This document shows positions 50,813-59,389 of a stretch of DNA of 64,000 nt, piece by piece. Position numbers and translations under genes: made by a program. The DNA comes from Paenibacillaceae bacterium. GTDB taxonomy: Bacteria; Bacillota; Bacilli; Paenibacillales; Paenibacillaceae. How positions within the stretch are numbered: the stretch's first letter is position 1; every line of letters starts with the position of its first letter. Below the pieces are notes generated by a model. It did not search any database. It was not told the origin of the DNA and saw only the letters and a program-made list of their open reading frames with translations. The stretch is taken from the NCBI GenBank assembly GCA_900766135.1, contig CAAFUF010000043.1, positions 1-64,000 on the forward strand, given 5' to 3'.

Positions 50813-52588
50813 GTGATCGACACGCGCCAAAGAAAAGCCACCATCAAAAGCCGCATTATTTTGATCATGACCTTGTTTGCTTTGCTGATCGCGGGAATGT
50901 TGTCTTTTTTTAGCTATGAGCTCATCTCGTATTTCCAGCGCAAAACGACGATTCAGGCGACGGAATTCAATTTGCAGCTGGTCTCCCACATCATCGACCA
51001 GGATCTCAATAACCTGTCCGCCTTGGCCATGTCCAGCAGCACGAACTCCCCCACCAATCAATTGATTCAAGACTATTTCGTCTCGCCGGACGCCACCGCC
51101 AAGGACGGGCTGAACGTCTTCGCATCCATGCAGGAGGACTTTCGGGTCAACCGGTCCAACAGCTACGTGCGTCGGCTGATCATCACCGACAACCAAGCGA
51201 AATTTATTCAGGTCGACAATTCTGGAAGCGCTTCAGTTCCATTGAATATCCATAATATCAGCCAATTCCCCGGACTGTCCGCCGACGCGAAGGAAGCGTG
51301 GGAAAGGGTCATTCAGGACCCCTTATCCCGTTCGAGCGGCATCCCGTTCGTGTTGCCGATCTATGGAGATCGGGCCGCCCAGATCGGAACCGTCTATCTG
51401 CTCGCCAATACCTCGGTCATTACCGATAAGTTGAAGGGGTATGGCCTGCCGGAGGGCTCTGAACTGCTGCTCACGCTCGGCAGCCACAAGTACCGGATCG
51501 TGGGGGACAAGGTGCAGCCGCTCTCCAGTCCCTACGCCATGCTTCCGTACGACAAGAATGAAGCCACCGGCGCCCTGACGCAGCTGGCGTGGATGGAACA
51601 GGACGGGAAACGCCGGATCTCCGTGTCCTATCCGGTGAAGGAAGGCGTCGTGCTGTCGCAGACGCTGGACGAGAAGCAATTCGCCCCGCAGTTGAACGCC
51701 TGGCTGCTGTTGATGATCGGCGTATCCCTGCTGGTCATCGCGTTAAGCGGCTTTATTACGCTCTATTTAACCCGGACGATCAGCTTGCCCGTGGAGAAAT
51801 TACGCAAGCGGATCGATAAAATCGCGCAAGGCAACTTCCTCATCGACCGGAACATCGAATGGAACAGCGAACTGGGCGATGTGGGACGAGGCATCAACCG
51901 GTTGTCCCATGATATCCTGACGCTGATGGATTCCCGCGTGGCGGACGAGAAGCAGAAGCAGGAGCTGGAATACCGGATGCTGCAAAGCCAGATCAGCCCC
52001 CATTTCCTCTACAACACGCTGAACTCCATCAAATGGATGGCGACGATCCAGAACGCCACGGGCATCGCGGAAATGACGACCTCCTTGTCCCGGCTGCTGC
52101 GCAGCATCGCCAAGGATCAACGTAAGCTGGTTCCGCTGCGGGAAGAGCTCAGCTTGATGGACGATTATTTCCTCATCCAGAAATATCGGTACGGCAGTAC
52201 GATTACGATGGAGCAGAACATCGAGGAGGAGGCGCTGCTTTCCGGCCTGATTCCCCGCTTCACGCTCCAGCCGCTGGTGGAAAATGCGATTTTCCACGGG
52301 ATCGAACCGAAGGGGCGGGGAGAAATTGCGGTTACGGTGGCCTCAAGCGGCGGCTACGACATGCTGATCACGATTGAGGATAACGGGGTCGGGATGAGCG
52401 AGGAACAAATCGCCGCCATCTTGTCCCAGCAGGAACCCGGCTCCAAGGGCCTGTTCGAAAATGTCGGATTACGCAGCGTACATGATCGGCTGCGCCTGAC
52501 CTTTGGGGAGCGGTACGGCTTGTCCATTGAAAGCAAGCTGGGCGAATATACGAGAATGAACCTGTTGTTGCCTTACCGGAAGATGTGA
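50813..52588 (+). CDS. YesM-type sensor histidine kinase of the uronate locus
   Basis: The product is 591 residues. Membrane helix 1 lies at about 13-37, an extracellular sensor of roughly 250 residues follows, and helix 2 is at about 296-320. A HAMP domain leads to the His-kinase motif QSQISPHFLYNTLNS (His near 397) and the HATPase_c domain with VENAIFHGIEPKG, IEDNGVGMSEEQ and GLFENVGLRSVHDRL. The only usable start in frame is GTG at 50813, and its ribosome site is poor, which may keep expression low. It is divergent from the transporter and enzyme cluster and pairs with the regulator 52 bases downstream. The natural role is sensing the imported glycan. Confidence 0.94.
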   Translation: MIDTRQRKATIKSRIILIMTLFALLIAGMLSFFSYELISYFQRKTTIQATEFNLQLVSHIIDQDLNNLSALAMSSSTNSPTNQLIQDYFVSPDATAKDGLNVFASMQEDFRVNRSNSYVRRLIITDNQAKFIQVDNSGSASVPLNIHNISQFPGLSADAKEAWERVIQDPLSRSSGIPFVLPIYGDRAAQIGTVYLLANTSVITDKLKGYGLPEGSELLLTLGSHKYRIVGDKVQPLSSPYAMLPYDKNEATGALTQLAWMEQDGKRRISVSYPVKEGVVLSQTLDEKQFAPQLNAWLLLMIGVSLLVIALSGFITLYLTRTISLPVEKLRKRIDKIAQGNFLIDRNIEWNSELGDVGRGINRLSHDILTLMDSRVADEKQKQELEYRMLQSQISPHFLYNTLNSIKWMATIQNATGIAEMTTSLSRLLRSIAKDQRKLVPLREELSLMDDYFLIQKYRYGSTITMEQNIEEEALLSGLIPRFTLQPLVENAIFHGIEPKGRGEIAVTVASSGGYDMLITIEDNGVGMSEEQIAAILSQQEPGSKGLFENVGLRSVHDRLRLTFGERYGLSIESKLGEYTRMNLLLPYRKM

Positions 52589-52640
52589 GCTCCGTCCCTT
52601 CTGCCTTTCGCTAACGTAAACCACGCAAGGAAGTGATGGT

Positions 52641-54266
52641 ATGATGAAATTGTTGATCGCCGATGACGAGGCCCTGGTCTGCATCGGCCTGCAGTCGATG
52701 CTGAAATGGGAGGATTATCAGATCGAGGTCGTCGGCATCGCCCATAACGGTGCTCAGGCCGAGGAGATGATTGAAGCTCTGCGTCCCGACCTCGTCATTA
52801 CCGACATCAAAATGCCGGTCAAAACCGGCCTGCAGGTCGCCGAATCCGTACGCCGCAAATATGGGCGGATTCCGCTGTTCATCTTCCTGACGAGCTATGA
52901 GGAATTCGAGTATGCGCGCAGCGCGATTCACCTGCAGGCCGCGGATTATTTGGTGAAGCTCGAGCTGACTCCGCAGACGTTAGCCGAATCCGTGCGGAAG
53001 GCCGTCACCCTGCTGGAGGATCACAAAACCGTGGAGAGTTATCCCAACATGCTCTATCGCAGCAATCTGCATGCGCTGCGGGATAAGTTCTTTATCCGTC
53101 TTTTCAACCAGCTATTCGAGAACAAGAACCAATACCTTCTGCAAAGAGACGATCTTGAGCTGGATTTATCGGCTCCCGCCTATCTGGTCTGTACCTGCCG
53201 GATTCAAGGACCGGATAGCGTGCCCCCCCGCGGGGATAAGCTGGTCGCATTATGCTCCAGCACGGTGCAAATGGCCAAGGATACGCTTGCCTCGGCACGG
53301 CCTTGCTTCGTCACCAGCCTGGATTTGCGGAACTTCGCCATTGTGCTGCCCCTCTCCGACAAAGATCCGGAGCGATGGATGCCGGAGATCGAAGGGCTGC
53401 TTCACGATATGGCATCCGTGCTGCATTCCTATTTCAATGTGAACATCATCGGCGCCGTCGGTTATGCCGTGGAAGATCCCTATATGCTGCACGAGAGTTA
53501 CCTGGCCGCCCGCCGGGCTCTGCCGATGGCGCTCGAACGGCAAGCGTTCGTCTTTTTTGCCCCAAGCAACGAAGCCGAGCTGCCTTCCCCGGGGGAAGAC
53601 GTCGTTTCTGCGTCCCGTTCGGACATCCGCCGCGCCTTCGAGGAGCTGGACATCGGCGCCTTGTACGCCATGATCACGAAGGTGATCAACCGGTTAGACG
53701 GCAGGCCCGAGCAGCTTGTCCCGGCCACCGATGCGGCCTGCAATATTTTATACATGGCCACTTCTTTGCTGGCGGACGGCGAAAACGTAGTGGAGCAGAT
53801 TTTCGAGAACGAGCCGGAGGGCTACCGCGCGATTTATAAAAAGCAAACGACCCAGGGCGTCATCGACTGGCTGGTTCAATTCCGGGACGGGTGCTGCGAG
53901 ATCCTGTCGTCGCGCAAACAGAGCTACAAGGAACAAATCGTCCGAAACGTGCAGGATTACGTCAAACGCAATTTGAGCAGCAAGCTATCCCTCAACCAGG
54001 TCGCCGACGTGTTCAATTTTAGTCCGAATTACCTTAGCCATCTTTTCTCCAAAACCGCCAAAATCAACTTCGTGGAATACGTCACGGAGACCAAAATCGC
54101 GGCGGCCAAGGAAATGATGGTTCGCGGCGAGGGACGAATCTATGAAATTTCGCAAAAGCTCGGGTATGAAAGCGCCTTTTATTTCAGCAAAGTGTTTAAA
54201 AAAGTGGAGGGTATCTCGCCCCGGGAGTTCATGCAGCGCAAAGGCAACTCGATTCCTTCCGGCTGA
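52641..54266 (+). CDS. YesN-type response regulator (REC-AraC) of the uronate locus
   Basis: The product is 541 residues. The receiver has LLIADDE, phospho-Asp near 55 (LVITDIKMPVKTG) and Lys in YLVKLELTP. A long middle region (about 130-430) follows. The AraC double helix-turn-helix is at the C-terminus (SLNQVADVFNFSPNYLSHLF, RIYEISQKLGYESAFYFSKV). This is the full-length YesN form, unlike the short regulator near 20 kb. GGAAGTGATGG precedes ATG-ATG. It should activate the divergent transport and enzyme genes. Its stop abuts the stop of the convergent permease gene. Confidence 0.95.
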   Translation: MMKLLIADDEALVCIGLQSMLKWEDYQIEVVGIAHNGAQAEEMIEALRPDLVITDIKMPVKTGLQVAESVRRKYGRIPLFIFLTSYEEFEYARSAIHLQAADYLVKLELTPQTLAESVRKAVTLLEDHKTVESYPNMLYRSNLHALRDKFFIRLFNQLFENKNQYLLQRDDLELDLSAPAYLVCTCRIQGPDSVPPRGDKLVALCSSTVQMAKDTLASARPCFVTSLDLRNFAIVLPLSDKDPERWMPEIEGLLHDMASVLHSYFNVNIIGAVGYAVEDPYMLHESYLAARRALPMALERQAFVFFAPSNEAELPSPGEDVVSASRSDIRRAFEELDIGALYAMITKVINRLDGRPEQLVPATDAACNILYMATSLLADGENVVEQIFENEPEGYRAIYKKQTTQGVIDWLVQFRDGCCEILSSRKQSYKEQIVRNVQDYVKRNLSSKLSLNQVADVFNFSPNYLSHLFSKTAKINFVEYVTETKIAAAKEMMVRGEGRIYEISQKLGYESAFYFSKVFKKVEGISPREFMQRKGNSIPSG

Positions 54267-55238
54267 TCATCGCCGCAGGATGCCCTTTCGGTGAATTTTC
54301 ACGCGAGGGTCCACGATGGTGTAGAGCAGGTCCGCCAGGAAGTTGGTGACCACCACAAATGTCGAGATAATCAAGATGCTCATGAGCAACACGGGATAAT
54401 TCCGGCTTTGCGCGGAGTGCACTGCCAAGCTTCCAAGACCGTTCCAGTTAAATACATTTTCTACTACGGCTGCGCCGGAAATTAGGACCGGCAGGTCCAA
54501 CATGATGATCGTGATCATGGGGATCAAGGCCATTCTCAATGCATGTCGATAGGTGACTCTTCGTTCCGATAGTCCTTTGGCGCGGGCCAAGTTTAGAAAT
54601 TCGGAAGGCAGTACCTCGATCATGCTGGCACGAATCATTTTTAAGTAGTATGCAATGAGGCCGATCGTGATCGTGGTTACCGGGAGAACCATGTGGTAGA
54701 GGAGGTCGCCCAGCTCCCCGGTTTTGTTCGGGGTATGCATACTGCTTGGCGGGAACCAAAACAATTGGAAGGCAAAGATATTCTGCAGCCAGTGCCCCAG
54801 CACAAATACGGGAATCGAGTACCCGATCAGGCTCAGGATGAGACCCAGCTTATCGGATAGTCCGTCCTGCCTTTTGCTGTTATAGATCCCCCACGAGACA
54901 GCGATCAGTAGGGCAATGATCAATGACGTGCCTAACAAGGTGAAGCTGTTCCATACATATTTCCAGATGTAGTTATTAATCGGAGTACGGTAATAATCAA
55001 GACCAAAGTTCCCATGCAGGAGATCATTGACCCACCGGATATATTGCTGATAAATCGGGAGATCCAGTCCAAACCGACGCTTCTGCTCGTTTGCCAATTG
55101 GATCTGTTCTTCCGTCATCCCTATGCTTAACGACCAGAAGTTCCCCGGCATCAAACGCATGATACAAAAACACACGCTCATCACGATAAACAATACAATT
55201 AACGAATGAATCCCACGGCGGATCAGATAGGTCCACAT
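54267..55238 (-). CDS. orphan OppB/DppB-type peptide ABC permease
   Basis: ATG at 55238 follows GAAGGAGG. The 323-residue product has the usual DppB layout: first helix at about 9-31 (SLIVLFIVMSVCFCIMRLMP), a family N-terminal domain, then the permease core with the loop EFLNLARAKGLSERRVTYRH and a final helix before VDPRVKIHRKG. The gene looks intact. What is missing is everything else: no DppC permease, ATPase or binding protein is adjacent. Base composition is lower in GC than the surrounding catabolic genes. It may be the residue of a larger transporter operon or work with distant partners. Confidence 0.9.
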   Translation of the reverse strand: MWTYLIRRGIHSLIVLFIVMSVCFCIMRLMPGNFWSLSIGMTEEQIQLANEQKRRFGLDLPIYQQYIRWVNDLLHGNFGLDYYRTPINNYIWKYVWNSFTLLGTSLIIALLIAVSWGIYNSKRQDGLSDKLGLILSLIGYSIPVFVLGHWLQNIFAFQLFWFPPSSMHTPNKTGELGDLLYHMVLPVTTITIGLIAYYLKMIRASMIEVLPSEFLNLARAKGLSERRVTYRHALRMALIPMITIIMLDLPVLISGAAVVENVFNWNGLGSLAVHSAQSRNYPVLLMSILIISTFVVVTNFLADLLYTIVDPRVKIHRKGILRR

Positions 55239-55354
55239 CTTTGTCCTCCTTCTGATGGAATGAAATTTGTCATTCATTCTATCACAGAACAAGATCACCG
55301 TAAGCTGGAATTTGAAATTTAAAATGTTAATTTTTCATAAACTTTCATATCTAG

Positions 55355-55680
55355 CTATTCGGGTTGATAATCTTCTCTTAATAACCCCATCACAATGGTA
55401 TCGTAATACTTCCCATCGATATAGGTATCGTTGCGCAAACGTCCTTCCACCACAAAACCGTTTTTCTCGTAGGACCGAATCGCCCGTTCATTTCCGCTCC
55501 AAGTTTCTAGTTGAATCCGGTTCAGATTCATCGTTTGAAACAAGTAGTGGATCAGCGCCTTCATCGCATCCGACCCGTAGCCTTTGTCCCAGTAGGATTT
55601 ATCCCAATTCCGATACCTACCGTGCAACTCCGGGAGGCAAGGTTGACCTCTCGGTAATTAATGGTACCGACATCAATTCG
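55355..55680 (-). pseudogene. broken RimJ/RimL-like GNAT acetyltransferase
   Basis: The C-terminal half is open from about 55609 to 55355 and has the acetyl-CoA-binding end of a GNAT fold (GYGSDAMKALIHYLF, NRIQLETWSGNERAIRSYEK, NGFVVEGRLRND). Just upstream, in a different frame, positions 55680 to about 55605 encode more of the same fold (VGTINYREVNLASRSCTVGI). A frameshift near 55600 therefore separates the halves, and the first 60 or so residues of a normal protein (near 180) are missing altogether. The N-terminal remnant runs into the end of the hydrolase gene. Confidence 0.8.
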
Positions 55681-56374
55681 TTATAACCTTATCTACCCAG
55701 TCCGAAAAGTAGGCAAGCTGATCTTCCGTATGAAACCAATGTTCTCCATTCTCCATCACTTCCAAGCCGCAGCCGTAACGTTCTGCAAAGCCGGTGACAA
55801 TCTCGTATTCGGTTAAATTATCGTATTCGCCATACAGAATTTCCGTCGGTGTTTCCCATTTTGCTATTGGATGCGCCATGACATAGTTATAGTAATCGTC
55901 GTACAGCGTAATTCCTGCCGGAGCGGCGATCTCCCTTTTCTCCATAATTTGGGTCTCCGTAATGTCATATGCAGACATCAGATTCCGGATGAGCCGCTGA
56001 AGATCAAGAATCGGCGAAAGAAACAGGGCTCTTTCCAGTTTGATCTCCGGAAATGTTAATAGGCACATATATGCCCCCAGACTTGTCGCAAAAACGCTGA
56101 TGTGGGGAGAAATACTCTGGGCATATCGGTATACTTTGACGATTTCTTCTATGCAGTTCCAGGGCCGCAAAGGTTTTGCTTCGTTGATTCTTTCTCCATG
56201 TTCCGGCATATCGAAACTGATTACCCCGTAGCCCTTAGTTTTAACGATATTCGCAAATAATTCGGCCTCCTCTTTATTAGAACCTGCGCCATGAATTAAA
56301 ATGAAGATTTTCTCGGTGGGATTGCCCCAATAAATCGTAGGTATTCCATCAATGTAAAAATGCTGCTTCTTCAT
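55673..56374 (-). CDS. small alpha/beta hydrolase
   Basis: ATG at 56374 follows TTGGGGAGAGCG; a TTG inside that site is less likely. The 233-residue product has the oxyanion strand IFILIHGAGSNKEEAELFAN, nucleophile Ser in SVFATSLGAYMCLL (variant T-S-L-G in place of G-x-S-x-G), acid Asp in ILYGEYDNLTEYE, and His in ENGEHWFHTED. It is cytoplasmic. The motif variant at the nucleophile is seen in some serine hydrolases. The stop region overlaps the remains of the GNAT gene. Substrate unknown. Confidence 0.85.
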   Translation of the reverse strand: MKKQHFYIDGIPTIYWGNPTEKIFILIHGAGSNKEEAELFANIVKTKGYGVISFDMPEHGERINEAKPLRPWNCIEEIVKVYRYAQSISPHISVFATSLGAYMCLLTFPEIKLERALFLSPILDLQRLIRNLMSAYDITETQIMEKREIAAPAGITLYDDYYNYVMAHPIAKWETPTEILYGEYDNLTEYEIVTGFAERYGCGLEVMENGEHWFHTEDQLAYFSDWVDKVITN

Positions 56375-56490
56375 GTTATTCGCTCTCCCCAATAATGACT
56401 AATCCTAATAAGAGAGTAACTTAGTAGGGTTCCCATCTCAAGATAAAAAACTATTTATAAAGCATCGTTTAACAAAAAGACTGCCTCTAT

Positions 56491-56535
56491 GAAAAAAAGG
56501 CCTCCCATCAGTTTAACAACTGATGAAAGGCCTCT
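56491..56535 (-). terminator. terminator of the groESL operon
   Basis: On the minus strand AGGCCT..CATCAGTT and AACTGATG..AGGCCT pair around a short loop and are followed by TTTTTTTCAT. It lies about 40 bases past the groEL stop. Confidence 0.92.
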
Positions 56536-56575
56536 CCTCTAGTTAGCTATATGTCATAGGGTTGCGGATCCCTAA

Positions 56576-58195
56576 TTACATCATACCGCCCATTCCGCCC
56601 ATGTCTGGAGCGGCTGGTTTTTCGGGTTCCGGTTTGTCAGCAATGACCGCTTCGGTTGTCAGGAACAGACCTGCAACGGATGCTGCGTGTTGCAATGCGG
56701 AACGAGTAACTTTTGCCGGGTCTACGATACCTGCTTCGATCATGTTCACCCATTCGCCGGTAGCGGCGTTGTAGCCGATGCCGACTTTTTCTTTCTTCAG
56801 GCGATCCACGATAACGGAGCCTTCTTCGCCCGCGTTGGCTGCGATCGTGCGTACCGGTTCTTCCAGGGCACGAAGCACGATGTTCACGCCGGTTTTCTCG
56901 TCGCCGGTTGCTTCAACAGCAGCTACAGCGCTATATACGTTCACGAGGGCGACGCCGCCGCCGGATACGATACCTTCTTCAACGGCTGCACGCGTTGCGT
57001 TCAGCGCGTCTTCGATGCGCAGTTTGCGTTCTTTCAATTCGGTTTCGGTTGCTGCACCAACTTTAATAACCGCTACGCCGCCAGCCAGTTTAGCCAGACG
57101 CTCTTGCAGTTTCTCCTTGTCGAACTCGGAAGTGGTTTCTTCCAGTTGAGCGCGGATTTGGTTCACGCGAGCCGTGATGTCGCCTTTGTCGCCGCTGCCG
57201 TCCACGATCGTGGTGTTTTCTTTCGTAACGATCACTTGACGCGCGTTACCGAGTTGATCCACCGTGGTGCTCTTCAGATCAAGGCCGAGTTTCTCAGTGA
57301 TCACTTGGCCGCCAGTCAGAGCCGCGATGTCTTGCAGCATGGCTTCGCGACGGTCGCCGAAGCCAGGAGCTTTAACGGCTACCGCGTTGAACGTGCCACG
57401 CAGTTTGTTCACGATCAGCATCGCTTGCGCTTCGCCTTCGATATCTTCAGCGATGATCAGCAGCGGTCTGGATTGCTGCACGATCTTCTCCAGAAGCGGC
57501 AGGATTTCTTGCGTGCTGCTGATCTTCTTGTCGGTGATCAGGATATATGGGTTATCGAGTACGGCTTCCATTTTGTCCGTATCGGTAATCATGTAAGGAG
57601 ATACATAACCGCGGTCGAATTGCATCCCTTCAACCACTTCGAGCTCGGTAGCAAAACCACGGGATTCTTCAACGGTGATTACGCCGTCCTTGCCGACTTT
57701 CTCCATCGCTTCAGCGATCAGTTCGCCGACTTCTTCGTCCGCAGCGGAGATCGCAGCAACTTGAGCGATCGATTGCTTGCCTTCGATGGCTTTGGAGATG
57801 TCTTTCAGTTCAGCGACCGCAGCGCGAACCGCTTTGTCGATCCCTTTGCGCAGGCCGATTGGGCTAGCGCCGGCAGTTACGTTCTTCAGGCCTTCGCGGA
57901 TCAGCGCTTGCGCCAGAACCGTTGCGGTCGTCGTACCGTCACCGGCTACGTCGTTCGTTTTCGTAGCTACTTCTTTTACGAGCTGGGCGCCCATGTTTTC
58001 AAAAGCGTTCTCCAGTTCGATTTCTTTCGCGATCGTCACGCCGTCATTGGTGATCAGCGGGCTGCCGAATTTCTTCTCCAGCACGACGTTGCGGCCTTTA
58101 GGACCCAGTGTTACTTTTACTGCATTTGCCAAAGCGTCAACCCCACGAAGCATTGCGTGGCGGGCTTCTTCACTGAATTTAATGTCTTTTGCCAT
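56576..58195 (-). CDS. groEL: chaperonin GroEL (60 kDa)
   Basis: The product is 539 residues, full length. Hallmarks include KVTLGPKGRNVVLEKKFGSP, the ATP-site stretch VAGDGTTTATVLAQALIREG, catalytic Asp region, apical domain EGMQFDRGYVSPYMITD, and the Gly-Met tail GGMGGMM. GGAGGTAATTGAAC precedes ATG. It folds proteins with GroES in the cytoplasm. It is the second gene of the CIRCE-controlled operon. Confidence 0.99.
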   Translation of the reverse strand: MAKDIKFSEEARHAMLRGVDALANAVKVTLGPKGRNVVLEKKFGSPLITNDGVTIAKEIELENAFENMGAQLVKEVATKTNDVAGDGTTTATVLAQALIREGLKNVTAGASPIGLRKGIDKAVRAAVAELKDISKAIEGKQSIAQVAAISAADEEVGELIAEAMEKVGKDGVITVEESRGFATELEVVEGMQFDRGYVSPYMITDTDKMEAVLDNPYILITDKKISSTQEILPLLEKIVQQSRPLLIIAEDIEGEAQAMLIVNKLRGTFNAVAVKAPGFGDRREAMLQDIAALTGGQVITEKLGLDLKSTTVDQLGNARQVIVTKENTTIVDGSGDKGDITARVNQIRAQLEETTSEFDKEKLQERLAKLAGGVAVIKVGAATETELKERKLRIEDALNATRAAVEEGIVSGGGVALVNVYSAVAAVEATGDEKTGVNIVLRALEEPVRTIAANAGEEGSVIVDRLKKEKVGIGYNAATGEWVNMIEAGIVDPAKVTRSALQHAASVAGLFLTTEAVIADKPEPEKPAAPDMGGMGGMM

Positions 58196-58255
58196 TGTTC
58201 AATTACCTCCCATATAGTTGTGTATGTGTTCGTTCGTACGAGACTCTTCGGCTGC

Positions 58256-58537
58256 TTAGCCGAGGATCGCGTGGATGTCGCTTTCTTTCATAATCAAATA
58301 CTCTTTACCTTCGTATTTCACTTCAGTGCCTGCATATTTGGAGAAAAGAACGCGGTCGCCTTCCTTCACTTCCAATGGAACGCGGACGCCATCCTTCAAA
58401 GTTCCGCTGCCAACGGCGATGACTTTACCTTCCTGCGGTTTCTCTTTGGCCGTGTCCGGAAGCACGATGCCGAATGCCGTTGTCTCCTCTTGCTCGATCG
58501 GTTGCACGAGAACGCGTTCACCTAAAGGTTTGATCAT
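58256..58537 (-). CDS. groES: co-chaperonin GroES (10 kDa)
   Basis: The product is 93 residues with the usual N-terminus (MIKPLGERVLVQPIEQEE), the mobile loop (TTAFGIVLPDTAKEKPQEGK), and GDRVLFSKYAGTEVKYEGKE with the C-terminal strand YLIMKESDIHAILG. AAAGGAGG precedes ATG. It forms the lid of the GroEL cage and is encoded first in the operon. Confidence 0.99.
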   Translation of the reverse strand: MIKPLGERVLVQPIEQEETTAFGIVLPDTAKEKPQEGKVIAVGSGTLKDGVRVPLEVKEGDRVLFSKYAGTEVKYEGKEYLIMKESDIHAILG

Positions 58538-58593
58538 GAAAAAACAGCCTCCTTTAAATATGTGGTGTTATGGGTAGAAGTTTGTTATATGTA

Positions 58594-58620
58594 TTAGCAC
58601 TCGATCTACTCAAGTGCTAA
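58594..58620. promoter_or_regulatory. CIRCE operator (HrcA site)
   Basis: TTAGCACTC, nine bases, then AAGTGCTAA. The consensus is TTAGCACTC-N9-GAGTGCTAA, so only one base differs. It lies about 57 bases before groES, just downstream of the promoter, where bound HrcA would block transcription until heat shock. Confidence 0.96.
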
Positions 58621-58631
58621 CAACCACTTTT

Positions 58632-58660
58632 ATATTACTCAAGTTGCGAGTAGATTTCAA
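58632..58660 (-). promoter_or_regulatory. SigA promoter of groESL
   Basis: On the minus strand TTGAAA and TAATAT are 17 bases apart, and the CIRCE site begins 11 bases after the -10, so it covers the start-point region. Confidence 0.75.
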
Positions 58661-58887
58661 GTTCCTTTGTACAAATTTTTTTCTTTGTTTCATAGGGCTT
58701 CGCCCACGCCCTTCCCATTGTATCCTTGCGCTTGGATAAATATTCCGGCGAAACTTGGACGGGAGTATGGGGAGTATGGCAAGGCCGGCTAGGGCGGTCC
58801 GCGTGTTCGTGGGGCTAACGCTCCTCCGTTTCGTCGATCGGTTAACCCGCTTTGGCCGTACTGACCTCGGGCTGCGCTGCAAATCCT

Positions 58888-59061
58888 GCATTTTGTACAA
58901 CATTTTTGCGGTGTTTGGCCCGCTTAGAGTGGAAATGTTGTATTAAGTGCAACATTTTCCGGGTGAACGGGCCAATTGAGCTTCAATTGTTGTACAAATT
59001 GCAACATTTCGCCCTCATCAAGGGGCGACGAGCTCGAAATGTTGTAGGAAATACAACATTT
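58888..59061. repeat. intergenic palindromic repeat cluster, family 3
   Basis: Four units lie at about 58888-58916, 58932-58958, 58984-59008 and 59035-59061. Units 2-4 each read AAATGTTGTA or ATTGTTGTA, a 5-6-base centre, then TGCAACATTT or TACAACATTT, so each can form its own hairpin. Unit 1 keeps only the right arm clearly. Confidence 0.8.
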
Positions 59062-59350
59062 TTCGTTCAGGCGGTGGGCGGAAGCGCGCCGCGCGGCTTT
59101 TTGCCCACATGGGGCATGGCAGGCGTGCCTTGGGGCGCTTTGGCACCGGGGGAGGCGGGCCGACTTGAAGAGGGGGAGGTCGCCGGGCAGAGTTTACGTC
59201 CGCCTTTGGGAGCCCTTTGCCTCCACCTTCACTTCGTTCCAATCATGGCAAAGGGCGGACAACAGCGGTTGATCGGCGATCCCCCCTCCCGATGCGGCCC
59301 CCCGCACCCCGGCACCTTCCGCCCCGCCAAAGGCCCAGCCTCAGCGGGCA

Positions 59351-59386
59351 AAAGAAAAACGCGCCCCGCTTACGCCAAGGCACGTT
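59351..59386 (-). terminator. terminator of the fthC-moaC-mogA-tatA-tatC genes
   Basis: On the minus strand ACGTGCC and GGCGCGT pair (one G-U), around a loop of about 13 bases, and TTTTTCTTTT follows. It begins just after the tatC stop. Confidence 0.7.
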
Positions 59387-59389
59387 CTC

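Larger units (their letters stand above)
58661..59389. other. gene-free stretch with repeats
   Basis: Between the groESL promoter and the tatC stop I see no believable gene. The left third holds palindromic repeats at about 52-base spacing. The right part (about 59070-59350) is GC-rich and shows nothing I can name. Reading frames exist on both strands but have odd Arg/Pro-rich composition and no ribosome sites. Confidence 0.6.

Noticed and set aside
56687..58525. Plus-strand open frame of about 610 codons across groEL and groES
   Set aside because: It is antisense to groESL; long antisense frames are common opposite groEL because of its codon bias.
58610..58903. Minus-strand frame of 97 codons upstream of groES
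   Set aside because: It covers the groESL promoter and CIRCE, has no ribosome site and is Arg/Ser/Lys-rich low-information sequence.
58888..59061. CRISPR array
   Set aside because: Units are internally palindromic, differ from one another, and the spacers share sequence; there are no cas genes.
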